A DNA stretch of 64,000 bases from Thamnaconus septentrionalis (GCA_009823395.1 CM020510.1:17154273-17218272), one strand, 5' to 3'. Shown: positions 1-15,616, counted from the first letter of the stretch. Made by a program: numbers and translations. Notes: a model not told the origin generated them from the sequence alone.

Positions 1-1269
1 AAAGTAAATATACCCGAGTTAGCTGAAGGCTAATTTCCATGGGTACACGATAGACATAGACAAGAGTAGTAGTAGTATTAGTAGTACTGATAGTGCTCAC
101 ATTGTGGGGAGTCAACAAGCCATGCCTTTGCGTTGACTTTAAATGAGTGATATGACGGAGACTCTCTGATTGATTGTGGTACTGTATTCCATTGGTGTGA
201 TGCTCTGAATGAGAATACAGCCTGGCTGAATGTTGTTTTTCTGAAGCAGTCTTTTTTTCGCTGCACCTATGGTAGCTCTAGCAGCAGAGGATTTGAATTT
301 TATAAAACCGGATAGTGGAGGAGGAGCTGAACCATGCATGATCCTATATACTAGACAGATGTTTTTGAATTTGATGAGATTTTTCCCACTCAGCAGTGTA
401 TACTTCCTCAGAATATAGCAGAGATGGTGTTTGAAAGGTTTCTTATCCAGTGTTTTAAGTGCTTGATTGTATAGTGATTAATCCGGTTCGATTGAACCAA
501 AATCCAGAAACTTTTGATTGGCTTTGGGTCTTCCAATTTGGTGCATGTGACCTTAGACGCGGCATGGCTAACCACCATGTACAGCAGTGTTGACTGAAAC
601 AACGAGATCAATTTCACTGAGAAAAACCTTCAGCACCATTGTCTTCAGCCATCTGTAGTTTCCCTCCTGGTCTTCTCTTTGAGTAGTGGGAGCAGCCGTT
701 TTCTCTAATGGAAGTAGTTGAGGCTGACAGCCGAAAAAGTTTTGTTGTATCAATAATGGAGATCAAGATCAAGATTTTGAGATTTGGCTGACTCAGAGTA
801 GAAAAGATTTTTTTGTTGTCTATTGAAAAAAAAATGGAGATCAAGAACAACACAAAAAAAAAAATGTTTCTGTGGCACCATATTCATGAGAAGCTCCCTG
901 GATCTCTCGTGAAGAAGAATTGAGTGCGAGAAAGAGCTTGAAGTGTGACATCGGCTTATTTTGAGGAGCCCTGGTTCGCGATGTTCGCGTCGTCCGTCGG
1001 TGGTCATCATATTATGGCTGATGGGTTTATTTTTATTTCCACCGTGAGGGCGCGGAAGAAATTCAATCCAGACCAAACTGACGGATACCAGATCCCTGAC
1101 AGCTTCAGATGACTTGTGTCACAAGAGTAAATAAGATTCAGTCATCTGTCAGGGGGGGAACTGGAGGGGACAGGGAGCGACTGAGAGGGAGGGGAGCATG
1201 ATAATAGTGTTTCATAGGAAAGTTGCTTTAATTCAACCCAATGAATAGTCTGAACATTTCTCTTAAATA

Positions 1270-1272
<3 letters not shown>

Positions 1273-1314
<42 letters not shown>
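1273..1314. repeat. (TA)n microsatellite
   Basis: About 21 uninterrupted TA units are read directly. No other role is visible. Confidence 0.97.
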
Positions 1315-1320
<6 letters not shown>

Positions 1321-4300
1321 CATATTTGCATGTATACATATATTGGTGTTTCAGTGTTTCGTCTTATTAATTCGCCGACTTGCCTTAACATCTTGTTTTT
1401 TATAACACTTTACTCGATTTACTTTTTGTGCCAATGTTTTTTTTATACATTGTAATATCTGTGGCAAAGTACGTTTGTGTGTGAATTAAACTGCCAGGTC
1501 ATTTACGACTCGAGCTGGCAGTCCTGAATAAATTGAAAGTGTCCGTCAGGCTTTTTTTTTTACACTGCACACGGAGAGAAGTCGTCGCGTCAGCCGGCAA
1601 GGAACGGAGCGACGCCTCTTTTTGTCCACGCTCAGCGCAAGACGACGGAGGAGAGCAGATTGTTGGTCCTGCGCAAGCTGCCGTCGGTAATGAGAGTTTG
1701 TTCTACCTATTTGCGCGTATCCAACGCGGCCTGCTTTAGCAACTTAACCAACTGGCTGTTTATATTTATCCTTTGAGCTCGGAGCTAATAAGGGGGGGAA
1801 AAATTGTCGGTTGCGTTCTGAGCTTGCGATGCTGCCTCTGCCTCCGCCTGACTCTGAACTGGTCATTACATCCACTGCTGCGGATTGGTATTAAAAACCT
1901 CATCAGCGGCTATAGAATAGAGTTATTACAGTTATTCTGAGACCATTTTGTTTTTCCCCCAAAGTGACATTCTCAGGTTTCAACAGCACTGACACACCGC
2001 AATGTCAGTTTTTCCTTAAATGTGAATTTTAGCTTAAAATCTCTCCTGGTCATAAAACACTTCAGTAGATGTGCTCAGCATTTTGTCAGAATCTTCATTC
2101 ATGTTTATGGCCCAAACCCTCAACCCGTGCTGCTACACTTTATTTCTTGGAATAGCATAATTTCAGCCTTCTCATCAGTTTATTGAACTAATAAAGCAAG
2201 AAAAAAAAAAGAAAAATTATTTTTCCTGCAATTAGTTGTTCAGAACTGATAAACTATGGTTTGTTTTCTCTGCACTATTCACTCTGTACAGGTTCATTTA
2301 AGTTACATGAGGTAATTGTTTAAGGAAACAGCTCAATGTCTCAATGTGTGTTGCAAATGAATGTTCAGTTAGCTGCTGATGGAAATGGAGGAATTAACAG
2401 CTTGAGAGTCAGCGACTTTCCCCAGGAGCTGATGTAGGCAGACTGCACCAGATAGGGAGTAAATATTGGCTTCGCATTCATCAGGTGAACTCGAATGTGA
2501 CTGTGGGTGTTTTTTTTCCTCTTCAGTTGCTTTTGTTGTTGCTTAATTAAGTTTGTCCTCCTAAATGCAATATTCCCATATTCAAAATTGACTGCATCAT
2601 TAGCAGAAATTATTAAAAGCTCAGGGCCTCGGCTCTCTGTTTCTGTCTGGATGGATGGGGGAAACATTGCTTCTGCACGTCTAAAACTTGCTTCAATTCT
2701 CTGTGGTTATCTTTTTTTTGCAAATTGCATTTTTCATTATTATAATAGTTATTATTTGTGCCCAATGGAACACACAGGGTGTGTTTAATGGCTTATTGTC
2801 TAAAGAAGCAGAATATGGGAAACGGATCAAATCACTGCTCAAGTCAAACTTTACTTCTTTGACTCGATCACAGTCAGAGCTGACAAGAACAATATGTTTG
2901 ACAGCGACACAGCACAGTTGAGGGCAAGAGTCTGTCTTGTGTCCACTGATGAAATCATCAATCTGATAATAGCCGAGTCTGAGGGCCAAAAAACCACATG
3001 ATGTCATAGAGCCCAGCCCCAGTTATAAAACTCACTTTTATGCTCTACTAAACTGTACTTATCCACTGCTTCAATGTGAATTTCATCACGAGAGCCTTCC
3101 AGCCTCTCTCAGACACACACAGGAAGGATTTTGTAGGTGTTGGGGAAGGAAAAAAGAACTACCTGAACTCGTGTTCTTTTGAGGCCAACCAGTAAAACCT
3201 CCACTCTGAGTACCACGAGTTTAAAGACTGCAAACTGCCAAGGCCATGAAGCGATTTCATCCCAGGTGAAGACATGAAAAGGTAGTTTGCTCACTTCTAT
3301 AAATATTTAAGCAGATGAGCATTAATCCTGTATCAGCGCCTATTTTGGGAGTGGAGAACAATGGGCGAGAGTTGAGAGGAGAGTGAGAGTGAGCCAGGCG
3401 CACCGACGACGTGATGCAGAGGTTTGAGCTCTTGTGTGTTATGTCTTATTAACACACAAAAGCACACATTATAGCAGGTACAGTCATACTGTGTTTAACA
3501 CTAGGGTCCGATCCCAAAAAATACTTGATGTACTCTTTGTTTTTACAACACACACCAACACCATTTGACAGACCTTTACTGCCAGAATAATCGGAAAAAT
3601 ACAAAGAAAAGGGGTTTAAAGAAAAGAGGGAAAAGAACATACACGTCCTTTAAACATATTTGGAAACATCCACCTACATTCTTCTTGGTAAGACCCAATG
3701 CATAACTAATTTTGCATAACTTAACTGGCCGTACTCCAAATTATTACTTGAAAATAAATAAACAAGAGCAGATTAAATGATCCGGGGCTGCATGTAATTA
3801 GCCCATTTAGAGACACCTTGCGTTTGTCTCGCAACTCTTTGGCGCTGTTGCCACCCCAGGCTTCCCTTTCACTGCTCGCTTAATCTTTGGTGTTAGTTAA
3901 TCAGACAATAACCTTCTCTTCTTTGTTGTGTAACACGGTGAGGGCTTAGCCCAGGAGTCACTGACCCCCCCCAACCGCTCTCCGAGAGATCTGAAGGCAT
4001 AATCTGACCTCGTAATCCCTTTAAACTTCAATTGATCATCTTTGCACTGTAGGCAACCCATGTAGTACAACATGTTTGACGTGCCAGCAGCTTTCAGACG
4101 TGACAGACGCTGGCCACGCTGGAGATCAACTCAAATGTTTGCACTTGGGAGCAAATAAGTCAATACTATTGTGAGGTTGGGTTTGCAAAGATTAAAAAAA
4201 AAGGGCCATTGCCAAATGTGATTGGCTTTCTGGCACAAGTTTTAATCTTTGTTTTCTCAACAAGAGCAATGCCAGCTTAGCAATGCTTCGAGAAGACATA

Positions 4301-5054
4301 GTAAAAGTTATTTTTGTTTGCTTACTGGAAAGAGCAACATCATCACTGGAAAGGCCTTCTCAGTCTGTGGTCTTAACTCTTTGGAGGCCTTTGACACAAA
4401 TGCAGCCAAACAAGAACATCAAAAGCGTGGTGATCATATGTGTCTTCAGGAGCATATGGAGCCGCTTTAGTCTTCCGCCTCATTGCCACACAATCAAATA
4501 GATCATCTGCACCACTTTGGTTTTCAGGCGTTCGGCAGAAAGGATAAAAGCGTTCCCAGATTACATCTAAAGAGAAGAGCCTAATTACATTCCTTGTGTC
4601 ACGTCCTGAACAGCACACACGGTCGTCTGCTTAACGCGGCAGAGGAAGGTTCCTTCGAAGCAGCATCGCGCACAAAGAAAGCCCCTGCAGCAGCAACAGA
4701 GTCAATCGTTTCGGATTAAGATAAAAAAAAAAGAAACAATAACAACAAAAGAATAATAGACGGGTGATTATGCAGATGGGCGGCTGGTTAAAGGTTAAGC
4801 AAGTAATATTTGTAGATTTTGCAGAAGAAACAGCGATATCAAGTGGATGCATTTTAGGTTGCCGCATCTTTTGTCTCTCTCCCCCTCCTGAGCTTGCCTG
4901 TGAACTATCGGTGACCAGCGCACCCAAAGCTGGATACTTCGTCCACCTTCTTCTTCGTTGGTTTATTTGAAGATGCAAGCAGTCACCCTGATTATAAAAC
5001 TTGCCGTCAGGCTGCTGGATTGTCCACACCAGGCTTCCTTAGAAAAATGGCCGT

Positions 5055-5250
5055 GCAAAATGGCAGCTAACTGGGAGCGAGACCCTTGATCTATGTCTTA
5101 TATATAAATAAGAACCGTTCTGAGGGTAGGAAAAGCAAATTACTTATTGTACTGCAATCATACGATTTATTCATGTATTAATGGGCATTGTATTAAGCTT
5201 TTACCAATATGATATATCATAGATCAAGTCAAATATTACACACTGGACCT
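5055..5250 (-). repeat. TTAA-flanked interspersed repeat, copy 1
   Basis: On the minus strand the sequence begins right after TTAA (5251-5254) with AGGTCCAGTGTGTAATAT. It then follows the same order of words as the copy at 63344-63545: a CAGTACAATAA block, an AATTTG-TTTTCCT block, a CCCT-AGAAC block and a TAGTTAGCT block. The TTAA edge and short terminal word suggest a piggyBac-like non-autonomous DNA element. The far end is not recognised, so the left boundary is approximate. Confidence 0.65.
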
Positions 5251-8200
5251 TTAAGGCGACTAAACGCTGTGTCATGTCTGCGCGGGCGACAAGCTATCAC
5301 GGTGGGGTGAGGCGCTCACAAAGTGCTCTGGGTGGAGCTATTCTTGGCAGGTCTGGACAGCCGGGTGACGTCAGCGTGCTGGATGTCCGCCGGGCCCGTC
5401 TAACAATGATGTCCCTTGTAAATAAAGCCTGTTGCACGGGCGTTCAGAGAGGGTGCGAGAAGGGCGTCGAGGGGGGCAGAGGACTGAGGAGTGGAGGGTG
5501 GGGGTCTGGGTCCAGGTCGGGGTCCAGGTCGGGGACGGGGAAGGATGCTCGAGGAAACGAGGACTTGTGACTGTCGGAGTCTTGAGTGGAAGCGATGGTT
5601 CTGTCCGTCCGCCATTATCTTCCCGCAGAACTAATTACGAGGTGATTGACAGCGGACTAATCACTGGGGCCACGAGTGGCTTTAAATTAGCTGGATGGTG
5701 GCGTCGCGCCTGCCGTGATGGAGCGGAGGGTGGGAGGCTGAGGGCTGGGGGTGGAGGTGGGGGTGCTCCGCAGGGACAATGTGGGGTTTGCAGGGAAAGC
5801 AGGCGCTGCGTTAGAGGAGAAATGTGGCTCGACAATAGCTGCATTTTTCATCACGGGTTCGCACAGATAAAACCCCCGAATGATGTTTTCAAAAGCACAT
5901 TTTGCAGAAGGTGTTTCGCTCTCCTGGTGAGCCACGGCGCACAATCAGTCTTGTGCTAGTTGGGTCTTTCCGAGACGCACGGCTTGCGGATGTTCTAAAT
6001 TTTGGCAGGTTTGTTTCCGCTGCAGCAACCGCACGTCGCTGTCACCAAACTTTTTACTTCTTTTGAGCTTTTTTATTTTTTTCTTTGGGTTTTTTTGCCC
6101 GAGCCTCTCTGAGAGTTTTCTCTTTCAAGCGTCAACATTTACTTTGGCTTCCGGAAGCACGTCTTCCCTTACTTCTGTCTGAAGGCCTCTAGATATATAC
6201 TGTAGATATAGTGAAGTTGCATTTCTCTGCTTTTACAATTCTAAGATTGGCCTTTTATAGATTTCTCTTATCACTTAATGGTATTTCGTTCTTAGTTCAA
6301 TATGAATGATATTTCCAAAAGACAAATTAAAACTATTTTTAGTTTGAAAAATTCTAAGGTCAATTGATCTAATTTGGCCTGTGCACCTTTAAAGTAGAAA
6401 TGTAGCCGACAGTTTCCTTCAGCTGTGTCTGGATTAGTGCATCTGTGTCTCTGTCTGTCCTTCTCGTCCTTTCCTTCCCCTTTGGCATTTTGTCTCTCTA
6501 AATTGTACCTTTTTTCCAGCCATAATGCTTCAGCCACGCCGGCGAGGTTATAATGAGCTGGCAATTTACATTTATATTTATTTGCCTGCGACGTTCGGCG
6601 GATGATGTGACTCTCTTTTCACACACTGGTGCTGCGTTACAGTCTCTCAAATAAATTCTCATTCTTTTCAGATTACATCCAGTATTTTGGTGATTGGCTC
6701 CATTTCTGGCCCCTCGAATCGCCCCGCACCTCAGAGAGAAAAGTAATATCACATGGATGACTCTGACTCTAAACGGGCACGCAGATCCTCCCCCAGCTTC
6801 ATTTTGTCTTTCACTCATAACATCGAATCCCTTATTAGGACAAATCTATCTTTTCGCCACCTCTAATTTCCCTGCAGTCGCATCCCGCCGTCGCTTCTCT
6901 CCCAACTGGCACGTCCTACAGTGGAAGATGTGAGGCATTTTTAATCAAAAGAAAAATTGACAAGCCGTATCTGGTTCAATGTCACGTGGAATTATTTTTC
7001 ACGCAGACAGATTGGGTCGGGCTCGCAGGTCTGGAGATGGCTTTTGAAATCGCCGTGGTCGTAGATTAAAGGCCCACTGCGTAACATTTAAAATGGATTT
7101 ATTGGCATGAAATGGAATAAAACGAAGCAATCACTCATCATTTATATCTATATAAAGGTTGAGTACTTCTGTCAGAATAGGGCACCACCATGTATCAACA
7201 GCAGGACAGATTGCGGCGCTGCCCAGCGTTTTGTGATTCTACCATGAAATCAAAGCTGAAATGACGAAGATGTGAGAAGAAGTACAAATACACGATTAAT
7301 ATTTAAAACATACTTTTCCATCATTAGGTATACTGAAGTACACCAAGTAAGCCTTTAATAGTTTGATAGTTCACAAAAACAGTTGATTTGTTCCTAAAAC
7401 CGCAGCTTCCACTTGTGTCTCTTCATCGCTTGTTGCTTGTCTTCTTCAAATATGCAAAGTTCTAATAATGCATTTTAATTCTTGTCACCTGTTAAAGAAC
7501 ACACAGATCCCTTATAATATATATATTCCACAACAGTAGAGTTACAAATCAACCAATAAGCAGCTGCAACCCAAGAACAAAAAGTCAAATGTTTAAGGTG
7601 TTCGTATAAGGTTAATTTATTTGTATTTATTTATGAGGGGCAACAAAAAGACGGAAGAAAAATGAAAAGCTACTGTGAGTTCTGAGCGCTGGGCCTGCAG
7701 GCCTGCCCCTCCTCCTCTAACGCTGCGAGGCAGCCGGATTCCTGAGGTTTCAACTCTGAAATCTCTTCAATCCATCTTGCCAGGCTCCAATCAAAAGCAT
7801 TGTCAGTCATTCTTACAATTCCATAAGCAATCAGCGTCCTTTCACTTGTGACAAAAGCGAGGAAGCAACTGCAGCGACTGCCATTGAAAGCTCCCCCGAA
7901 AAAAAAACAGAAAAGACAAAGGAGAAAACATACGGGAAGCGACTGCAACACAAACCGATGCCAACGGGGCCACAACAGCACTGACGCTGCAGTACGGAGG
8001 CTTTCTATTAAAACTGCAGAGTACTTTTACAATTAAAAACAAAGAAAGCACAGCACTGAAGGCTTTTCTTGGTGAACAGTTTTTTTTTTTGCTTTCCTCC
8101 TGACTGGCTGCACTGCAGCTGATGTTGCCCCCCCGGCACCTATAGGAAACCTGGAGCCGTTGCTACGTGGCTCACCTGGCATGAAAAAGATTAAATTCGG

Positions 8201-8441
8201 TGTAGATCAAAGGTTTGCCGAGTCGTCTTCTCCCAGTCGGAGTTTAACTTGGTGACACCCATATTTACAAATGCTGCCGAGGAACACTTTAACTATTGAA
8301 GAAAACAGATTTAAGGACAGGTAACACTGGTATCCAATATCAATGCAGCATTAGGTGTCTGTTTTCTCCCCTTGTTTGCATCTTTCTTTTCTTCTCCATT
8401 GTGTCACTTGGGGTCTAAACCCACCTCGCACCGGCTGTTGA

Positions 8442-8640
8442 ATCAGAATCAGAAGCCTTTCTTGTCATTGTAATTAGAGCATACAACCAAATTCAATGAC
8501 CTACTCCTGCTTGGTGTTTTTAAAAATGCTAAATTACAACAAGATTTTAAAAAAAAAGTGAAGTAAGTAAAGTGCAGTGTACAAATAAATAACAGGAGAG
8601 GATGTAAACAGTTATTGCACATTGTGAATTCAATGGGGCC
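8442..8640. repeat. Interspersed repeat resembling a fish non-LTR retrotransposon 3' end
   Basis: It starts with a GAATCAGAATCAGAA motif followed by TTCTTGTCATTGTAATTAG, and continues A-rich up to TTATTGCACATTGTG. This layout is familiar from 3' tails of fish non-LTR elements. No open reading frame, target duplication or complete end is visible. The assignment rests on recognition only. Confidence 0.4.
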
Positions 8641-9489
8641 GCTAGTGGAGTCACCTGGGGGCCGTGTGGACTCCCACACTGCTGGCAGCTCCTCAACAGT
8701 CACTTTTTCGCTCCATAAAAACCAGCCCCCACAGACTGCGCGTCTTGCTGCTGCCACTTTGTGTCATTGACCGGGACATCTTGGCTCCCGTGGAATTGTT
8801 TTACCGCTTTATGGAGACTGTCTGTGGCCCCCGTGCCGCCTGCGCCGATGATCCAGTCATTATGACACCCTTAATGCATCTCACCACACTCCACATTTGC
8901 TCCGGCATGCCATCCATCTGCCTAATGGGCCAGCAGGGTGCGGCCGGCCAGTCATCACTTGTGTGCAGTGCCTGTGTGCGTGTGTGTGTGTTTGCATGCC
9001 TTTTGTGCACTTCCAACCTACATTGTCTTAATTTTAACAGATGTTTTTTAGGCCGTCTGCCAGCTTGCGTCATGTGGTCACACTCAAATCTTATTTGTTT
9101 TTAGTCTATAGTTTGTGTGTGTGTGCGTGCACCCGAACAATCTGACACTCGTGTCTGCGCCCACTCTCCAACTCTGACTGCGTCAGCCATTAGGCCATTA
9201 TGGAGTGTAACTGAACCCCTTGAAAGCTCGGCTCTTATCCACCGCCGGCCAGTGATGGGTGGGTGTGTCCAGGGAAGATGCTAGTCATGTCGCAGCCGGA
9301 CCGGCCGTGAAAACAAACCGAGGATGGAGAGACGGAGGAGACGAGTGCAGGGATGGAAGGAGGAGGGAGGAGAGGCATCTGAGGTGACGCCCACTGCACG
9401 TGGTCGACTCGCGATCGCAGAGGGAAAACCGGACCTTTGTGCGCCGAGCTGAGCTGAGCCACAGTGAAAATGAAATTCCACACACGCCG

Positions 9490-10256
9490 TCCAGTTAAAC
9501 TCCGACCAAGGCGCGTACGTGACGGAGAAATTGGAATTCCAATAGCATTATCTGGGTGTCTCAATCGGAGTTCTCTGATTCCAAACAGAGAACTCAAAGT
9601 GCGATTTTAGTCGGACTAAGGTGTTTACATGCACTTTGGTTGTCCAGTTATAGTCGGACTAAGGCAGTAATTCAGTTTTCTCGAGTGTCACGTACAGTGT
9701 TGTTGGGATTACTCCATAAAAGTAATCCAACTACTGATTACTGATTACTCCTTAAAAAGTAATCTATTTACTTCTTTAACTACTTTGTTTCATAAGTAAT
9801 CAATTACTAATTACTTTAGTTTAAAAAAGATAAAGTCACAGTTGAGAACACCTTGTTTCCTGCACATAACGTACAACGAATCACAATATTTTCTCAATTA
9901 GACGAGATGAACTCAAAATAATGTTTATATTTCCAGCTACAAATGCAATCGCTGTTTTTTCTTTTGCCGCCGCCATGCTTGTTTTGGTGCGTCGTTGCAT
10001 ATCAATGATGTTGCATGCACGGCTGCATCATCAATCTGCGACTTCGTTGTTTTTGGTTGTTTTTCTAAATTTCAGACATTTTGCAAAATATTTCAGAAAA
10101 GTAATGGAATCGTTACTTGATAAAGTAATTATGTTATAATTACCATTTTTTAATCTTGTTACATTACTCTGTCACTAAAAAAGTAGTTTAAATACAGTAG
10201 TGCATTACTTAGTAATAGATTACTCGCCAACACTGGTCATGTAAACGTGCTGACTG
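9490..10256. repeat. Older DNA element split by the hAT insertion
   Basis: Left of the hAT insertion are AGTCGGACTAAG (seen twice) and GTGTTTACATGCAC. Right of it, CATGTAAACGTGC is a near reverse complement of the latter. This matches fish elements that end in a TTTACATGCAC word, so the 9695-10235 element appears to have inserted into an older copy. The left boundary is uncertain. Confidence 0.4.
9695..10235. mobile_element. hAT-type non-autonomous DNA transposon with 8-bp target duplication
   Basis: The element starts with CAGTGTTG and ends with CAACACTG, and both ends are followed inward by AGTAAT/GTAATC-type words, giving imperfect terminal inverted repeats. The flanks are GTCACGTA (9687-9694) and GTCATGTA (10236-10243), an 8-bp duplication with 7 of 8 bases equal, as expected for hAT transposition. 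The 541-bp interior is rich in TAATTACTTT words and has no transposase frame. It belongs to the abundant fish repeats in which stretches of AGTAATC recur. A related decayed copy starts at 42504. Confidence 0.8.
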
Positions 10257-11118
10257 TTGCCAGTGAAGCTGGACAACTTTTGTTTTCAGAAACAATGTAT
10301 CAGTAATTACTCTTGACCCTGGCGCAGTGATTGCATCGTGTGTCCCACTTACCCATGTGAAATGAATTCATGTACAAATAACGTTTGTTTGGGCCCATAG
10401 AAGGCAGGTAATAAAATATTTCATCCCAACTTTTACGGGCAACAGTGTGCAATCCTGTTTATAAGTCTCAGAATTGAGAGTTGTGAGTCCTGCTGTCTTA
10501 CCGTTACGTTGGCAGCCTGTTTAAATTCGCGACGTTCACATGAGATGCTGTCATAAACCGCCAGAGAGTCTCGGCTCCTGGTGGTCCGACAGCAGATGTG
10601 TCCTATTTTTGTACAGATTTAATAACCAACAAGAACTAATTATTGACACGGTTTGGTTCTCTCAGCCCCTCCCCCTTCTCCCCCCATGTGACCATGGAGC
10701 ATCCACGGTGCAAATAGAAACCCTGAAAAATCACTTTCACCCAGCTGAAATACAGCGCAAAAAAAAGAAAGAAAGAAAAAAAAAAGCGTCTCGCTCCTGG
10801 AACTTCGTTTTAATTAGGACGAGGAGTTAAAATGTCAGGCATAAACAAGCCTCCGAGTGAAAACGCCGAGACGTGCGTCACGTCGCCGCATTTTCCGTCA
10901 CCGAGGGGAGTCGCGGGTCAGAATTAACAAGAGCGAGATTGCGCTTGTCTCGCAGGTGAAGGATTAACGTGCACAAACGAGATACATTCAGTCAAAAAAC
11001 AAACACCTACTGAGGAGCCCCACAACCCCCCCCCCCCCTCCCTGGTGGTCCCCCCTCTCTTAATTGCCTGTTCCGGGGTAAAGTTCATGTTCACAGCTGT
11101 GAGGCTGGAGGCGGTGAC

Positions 11119-11175
11119 TCACACACACACACACACACAAACTGACACGCAACCACACACACACACGCACACGCA
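11119..11175. repeat. (CA)n microsatellite, interrupted
   Basis: Two CA runs (11119-11139 and 11153-11175) are separated by a short unrelated stretch. Confidence 0.95.
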
Positions 11176-12425
11176 GGCAGACCCATGCATCTCTAACCAT
11201 TACATACCCAAACACGTCGATGGTTATTGAGCCCCCTCCTCCTCCCTCCCCCAGGCCATCTGATGTCCATAATGAATTATTAAGTGCGTGTGCACTTGTG
11301 CTGCTGACACGTCCGCCGTCGGGCGACGGATAACCGTTTTTGAACGCCGCCTCCCTCCACCTCCCGACTCCTCTCATCATCTCCGATGGTATATAGAAGT
11401 CCGTCAGCCCTCCCCTCCCCCGCCCGTCTCTCACTCCTGACTCACCCTGCCTGCCGGCTAACAGCGCCTGACTCATGTTATTCGCAGAGCTGTCAAGGGC
11501 GAAGGGGGCGGTGGAGCGGGAGGGGGAGGCTAGGATGGAAGCGCTGGTGCTGGAGGGTGAGGGCGGAAGTTCAGAGAGGCAGACGGGGGAGAGCGTTTTC
11601 CGGGGCGTCGTCCGTCGGTTTGAAAAAGTGAAGCGGGGGGGGTTGTGATCAGCGGAGGGGTGGATACCTGAGCCGTCAGGGCTGAGAGCTTTGTAACGTC
11701 TGCGCGAGCGGGTCTAACGACGTTAACGTGACCTCGGCTGATCTCTCAGATCGGTCCAAGATCTCCGCCGAGGGGGGGAAGCCAGCGTTGGAAGTCAAGA
11801 CCGCGCCAACCGAGGCCAAGGCATTATGGAATCATATCAGCTGTTGTTAAGATTCCTCTGTGTTTCAGATAAAAAGCAGGTGCTCGTCAAGCGATGTGTC
11901 CGTGGTCATTAGGAGAATTCATTTGTCCTGTGTGTGTTTGTGACAGTGGGACAATTGCCACAAAGCAAAAGAGATTTCTCACAATTCCTCCAGTTGAAAT
12001 GGACGTACTGAAGGGCAGCCAAACAAACCTTCACGTTGCACGTCATTTCTTTTTTTTCATTATCAAAACTACAGAGCATGGAAATCGAGACAAAACCAAG
12101 GCATTTGGGGTTCGAGGCCGAGACATTATCAAGACTAGAGGGTATCGAGACCAAGACGAGACCAAGACTGTCAAAGTAAAATCACAACAAAACTGAAAAA
12201 AATGACCAGTGTCTTTTTAATTCCAGTTTGCTTCTACACGAATGGAACAGCAACATTTATTTTCAGTAAGGTGTATTTCAATAGTTTTCTTGAACATTTT
12301 GCTTCATAAAATAAAAAAAAATCATTAACTACTGATTACTTGGTTGTGATGTTCTGCATGGCTCCGGGGATGAGGTGGTTCAACAAACAATAAAAGCTTT
12401 CTTTTCTTTTACTATCCTGTCATTG

Positions 12426-12571
12426 TAGTGTTGGCTGAGTCTCGGCCGGTCTTGATCAAAAATCCTGAGGGCGTTCCGGTGCGAGGCCGAGTAAAAATGA
12501 GGCCGAGACGAGACTGAGACCCTTAAAAAGTGGTCTGTAGACCAAGACCAATCTGGAGCACTGCAACACTA
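12426..12571. mobile_element. Short putative hAT-like MITE with GAGAC/CAAGACC words
   Basis: The ends read TAGTGTTGGCTGAG and, reversed, TAGTGTTGCAGTGC, so the first 8 bases are an inverted repeat. The interior has GTCTCGGCCGGTCTTG and GAGGCCGAGACGAG words. Similar GAGAC-CAAGAC words continue to the left from about 12060, which may be a second fragment. I could not find a matching target duplication. No coding potential. Confidence 0.45.
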
Positions 12572-13057
12572 GGTGCAGCGCTGCTTTCAGGGCAGTCCAC
12601 GCTTCATTTTCTCAGTCTCTTCCATCCCCTGATACATATATATATATTTTTTTCTCTTTTTTTGCTTTCCTCGGGCCTCCTGCTGCTGACAAAACATCTG
12701 CAAAGTCAGGAGGGTAGCGCTCAGGCGTCCTCGCGGCATCCACCCTCCTTCTATTTCCCCCATTTTGCACGTCAGGCTCAAAAGCGGCGCTGAGACATTA
12801 TTCCGAGGCCCCGGTGCTGAAACAGCTTGCAAAATGTTTTGTGTCGTCTCCACAGTGCGAGACATTGGTTTCTGGCTATTTATAGTCAGCTCACATCCGT
12901 TCAGAGCTGCTTCTTTTTCGGGCCAGATTTCACAGTGGCTCTTTCAAAAAAAAAGAAAAAAGAAAAAGACACAGGTTGACAAATCAGCGAAAATATCCCA
13001 AAGATCATTTTACGGTGTTTTTTTTTGGTTTTTTTTTTTTTTTGGCATTTCAACTGA

Positions 13058-14880
<1,823 letters not shown>

Positions 14881-14975
14881 ACACCAACGTGCTGCGCTAC
14901 ATCCAGCTGACGGAGATGAAGATGAGCAAGAGCGGACAGCGGGACCGAGAGAGCGGCAAAGAGACCCAGGGCTAA
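14881..14975 (+). CDS. ttc9: ttc9 last coding exon (C-terminus and stop)
   Basis: The exon begins by completing the Asp codon left open by exon 2 and reads DTNVLRYIQLTEMKMSKSGQ, then RDRESGKETQG and TAA (14973-14975). The DTNV-RYIQLTEMK run is the end of the TPR domain in vertebrate TTC9A, followed by a short charged tail. The 95-bp length leaves the frame intact (2 + 93 bases). The tail after MSKS is a little longer than the human one I remember. A 5' exon is missing from the window, so the protein cannot be read whole. Confidence 0.93.
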
Positions 14976-15417
14976 CCCCTCGACCTTTTGGACCCAACCC
15001 TTCGACCTTTGGCCCTATAAAGCATCGACCCCTCCTCCCCTTCTAACCCCCCCCCTCTCCTCCGCCTGGAAACCTCCCTGACAGCAGCACAGGCCGCAGA
15101 CAGAAGAGACAGACCCCGTCAGCGGGGACACATATCAAACGCTGTCTTCAGCCCCGCCCCTCCCCCACCCAACCCACTCCTCCTCCTCCTCCCCCTGTTT
15201 TTCTCCCCCCTTCTCTCCCTCAGGTGCTGCGGTTCCTCCCCCCTCGGGTCCGACAGCCGGGCAAACATGAGAAGAAAACAAGAGAAAACAATGTGGAATG
15301 CTGTATTATACTCTCGAACCAATTAGCGCGGCGGAGCGAGAGAGGAGCTCTGAAAACATACGTATAAAGAAAAGGGACATTTTTGTGATTTAGTCGATGT
15401 TTAATAACCCATAAGCA

Positions 15418-15616
15418 TTTTTTTTTTTTTTTTTTTTTTTTTTGCTCTCTTGCTCTTTTTTCTCTGCCTTTTTTTTTCTCTCGGAAACAACATTGTGAGG
15501 ACAGGAAGTAGTAAGACGACATGTGTGGGCACGCTTGTTCGGTTGTTGTGCGTGAATGTGTGCGTACATGTGCATGTGTGTGTGTGTGTGTGTTTGTGTG
15601 TGTGCGTGCGTGTGAA
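15418..15616. repeat. ttc9: Poly(T) run and GT microsatellite
   Basis: Twenty-six consecutive T (15418-15443), then a broken GT tract (15574-15616), both in the probable ttc9 3' UTR. Confidence 0.95.

Noticed and set aside
5432..5959. Open frame of 175 residues in a GC-rich block, considered as ttc9 exon 1
   Set aside because: The sequence is Gly/Arg-rich repeats and lacks the TPR segment that must precede the exon 2 frame.
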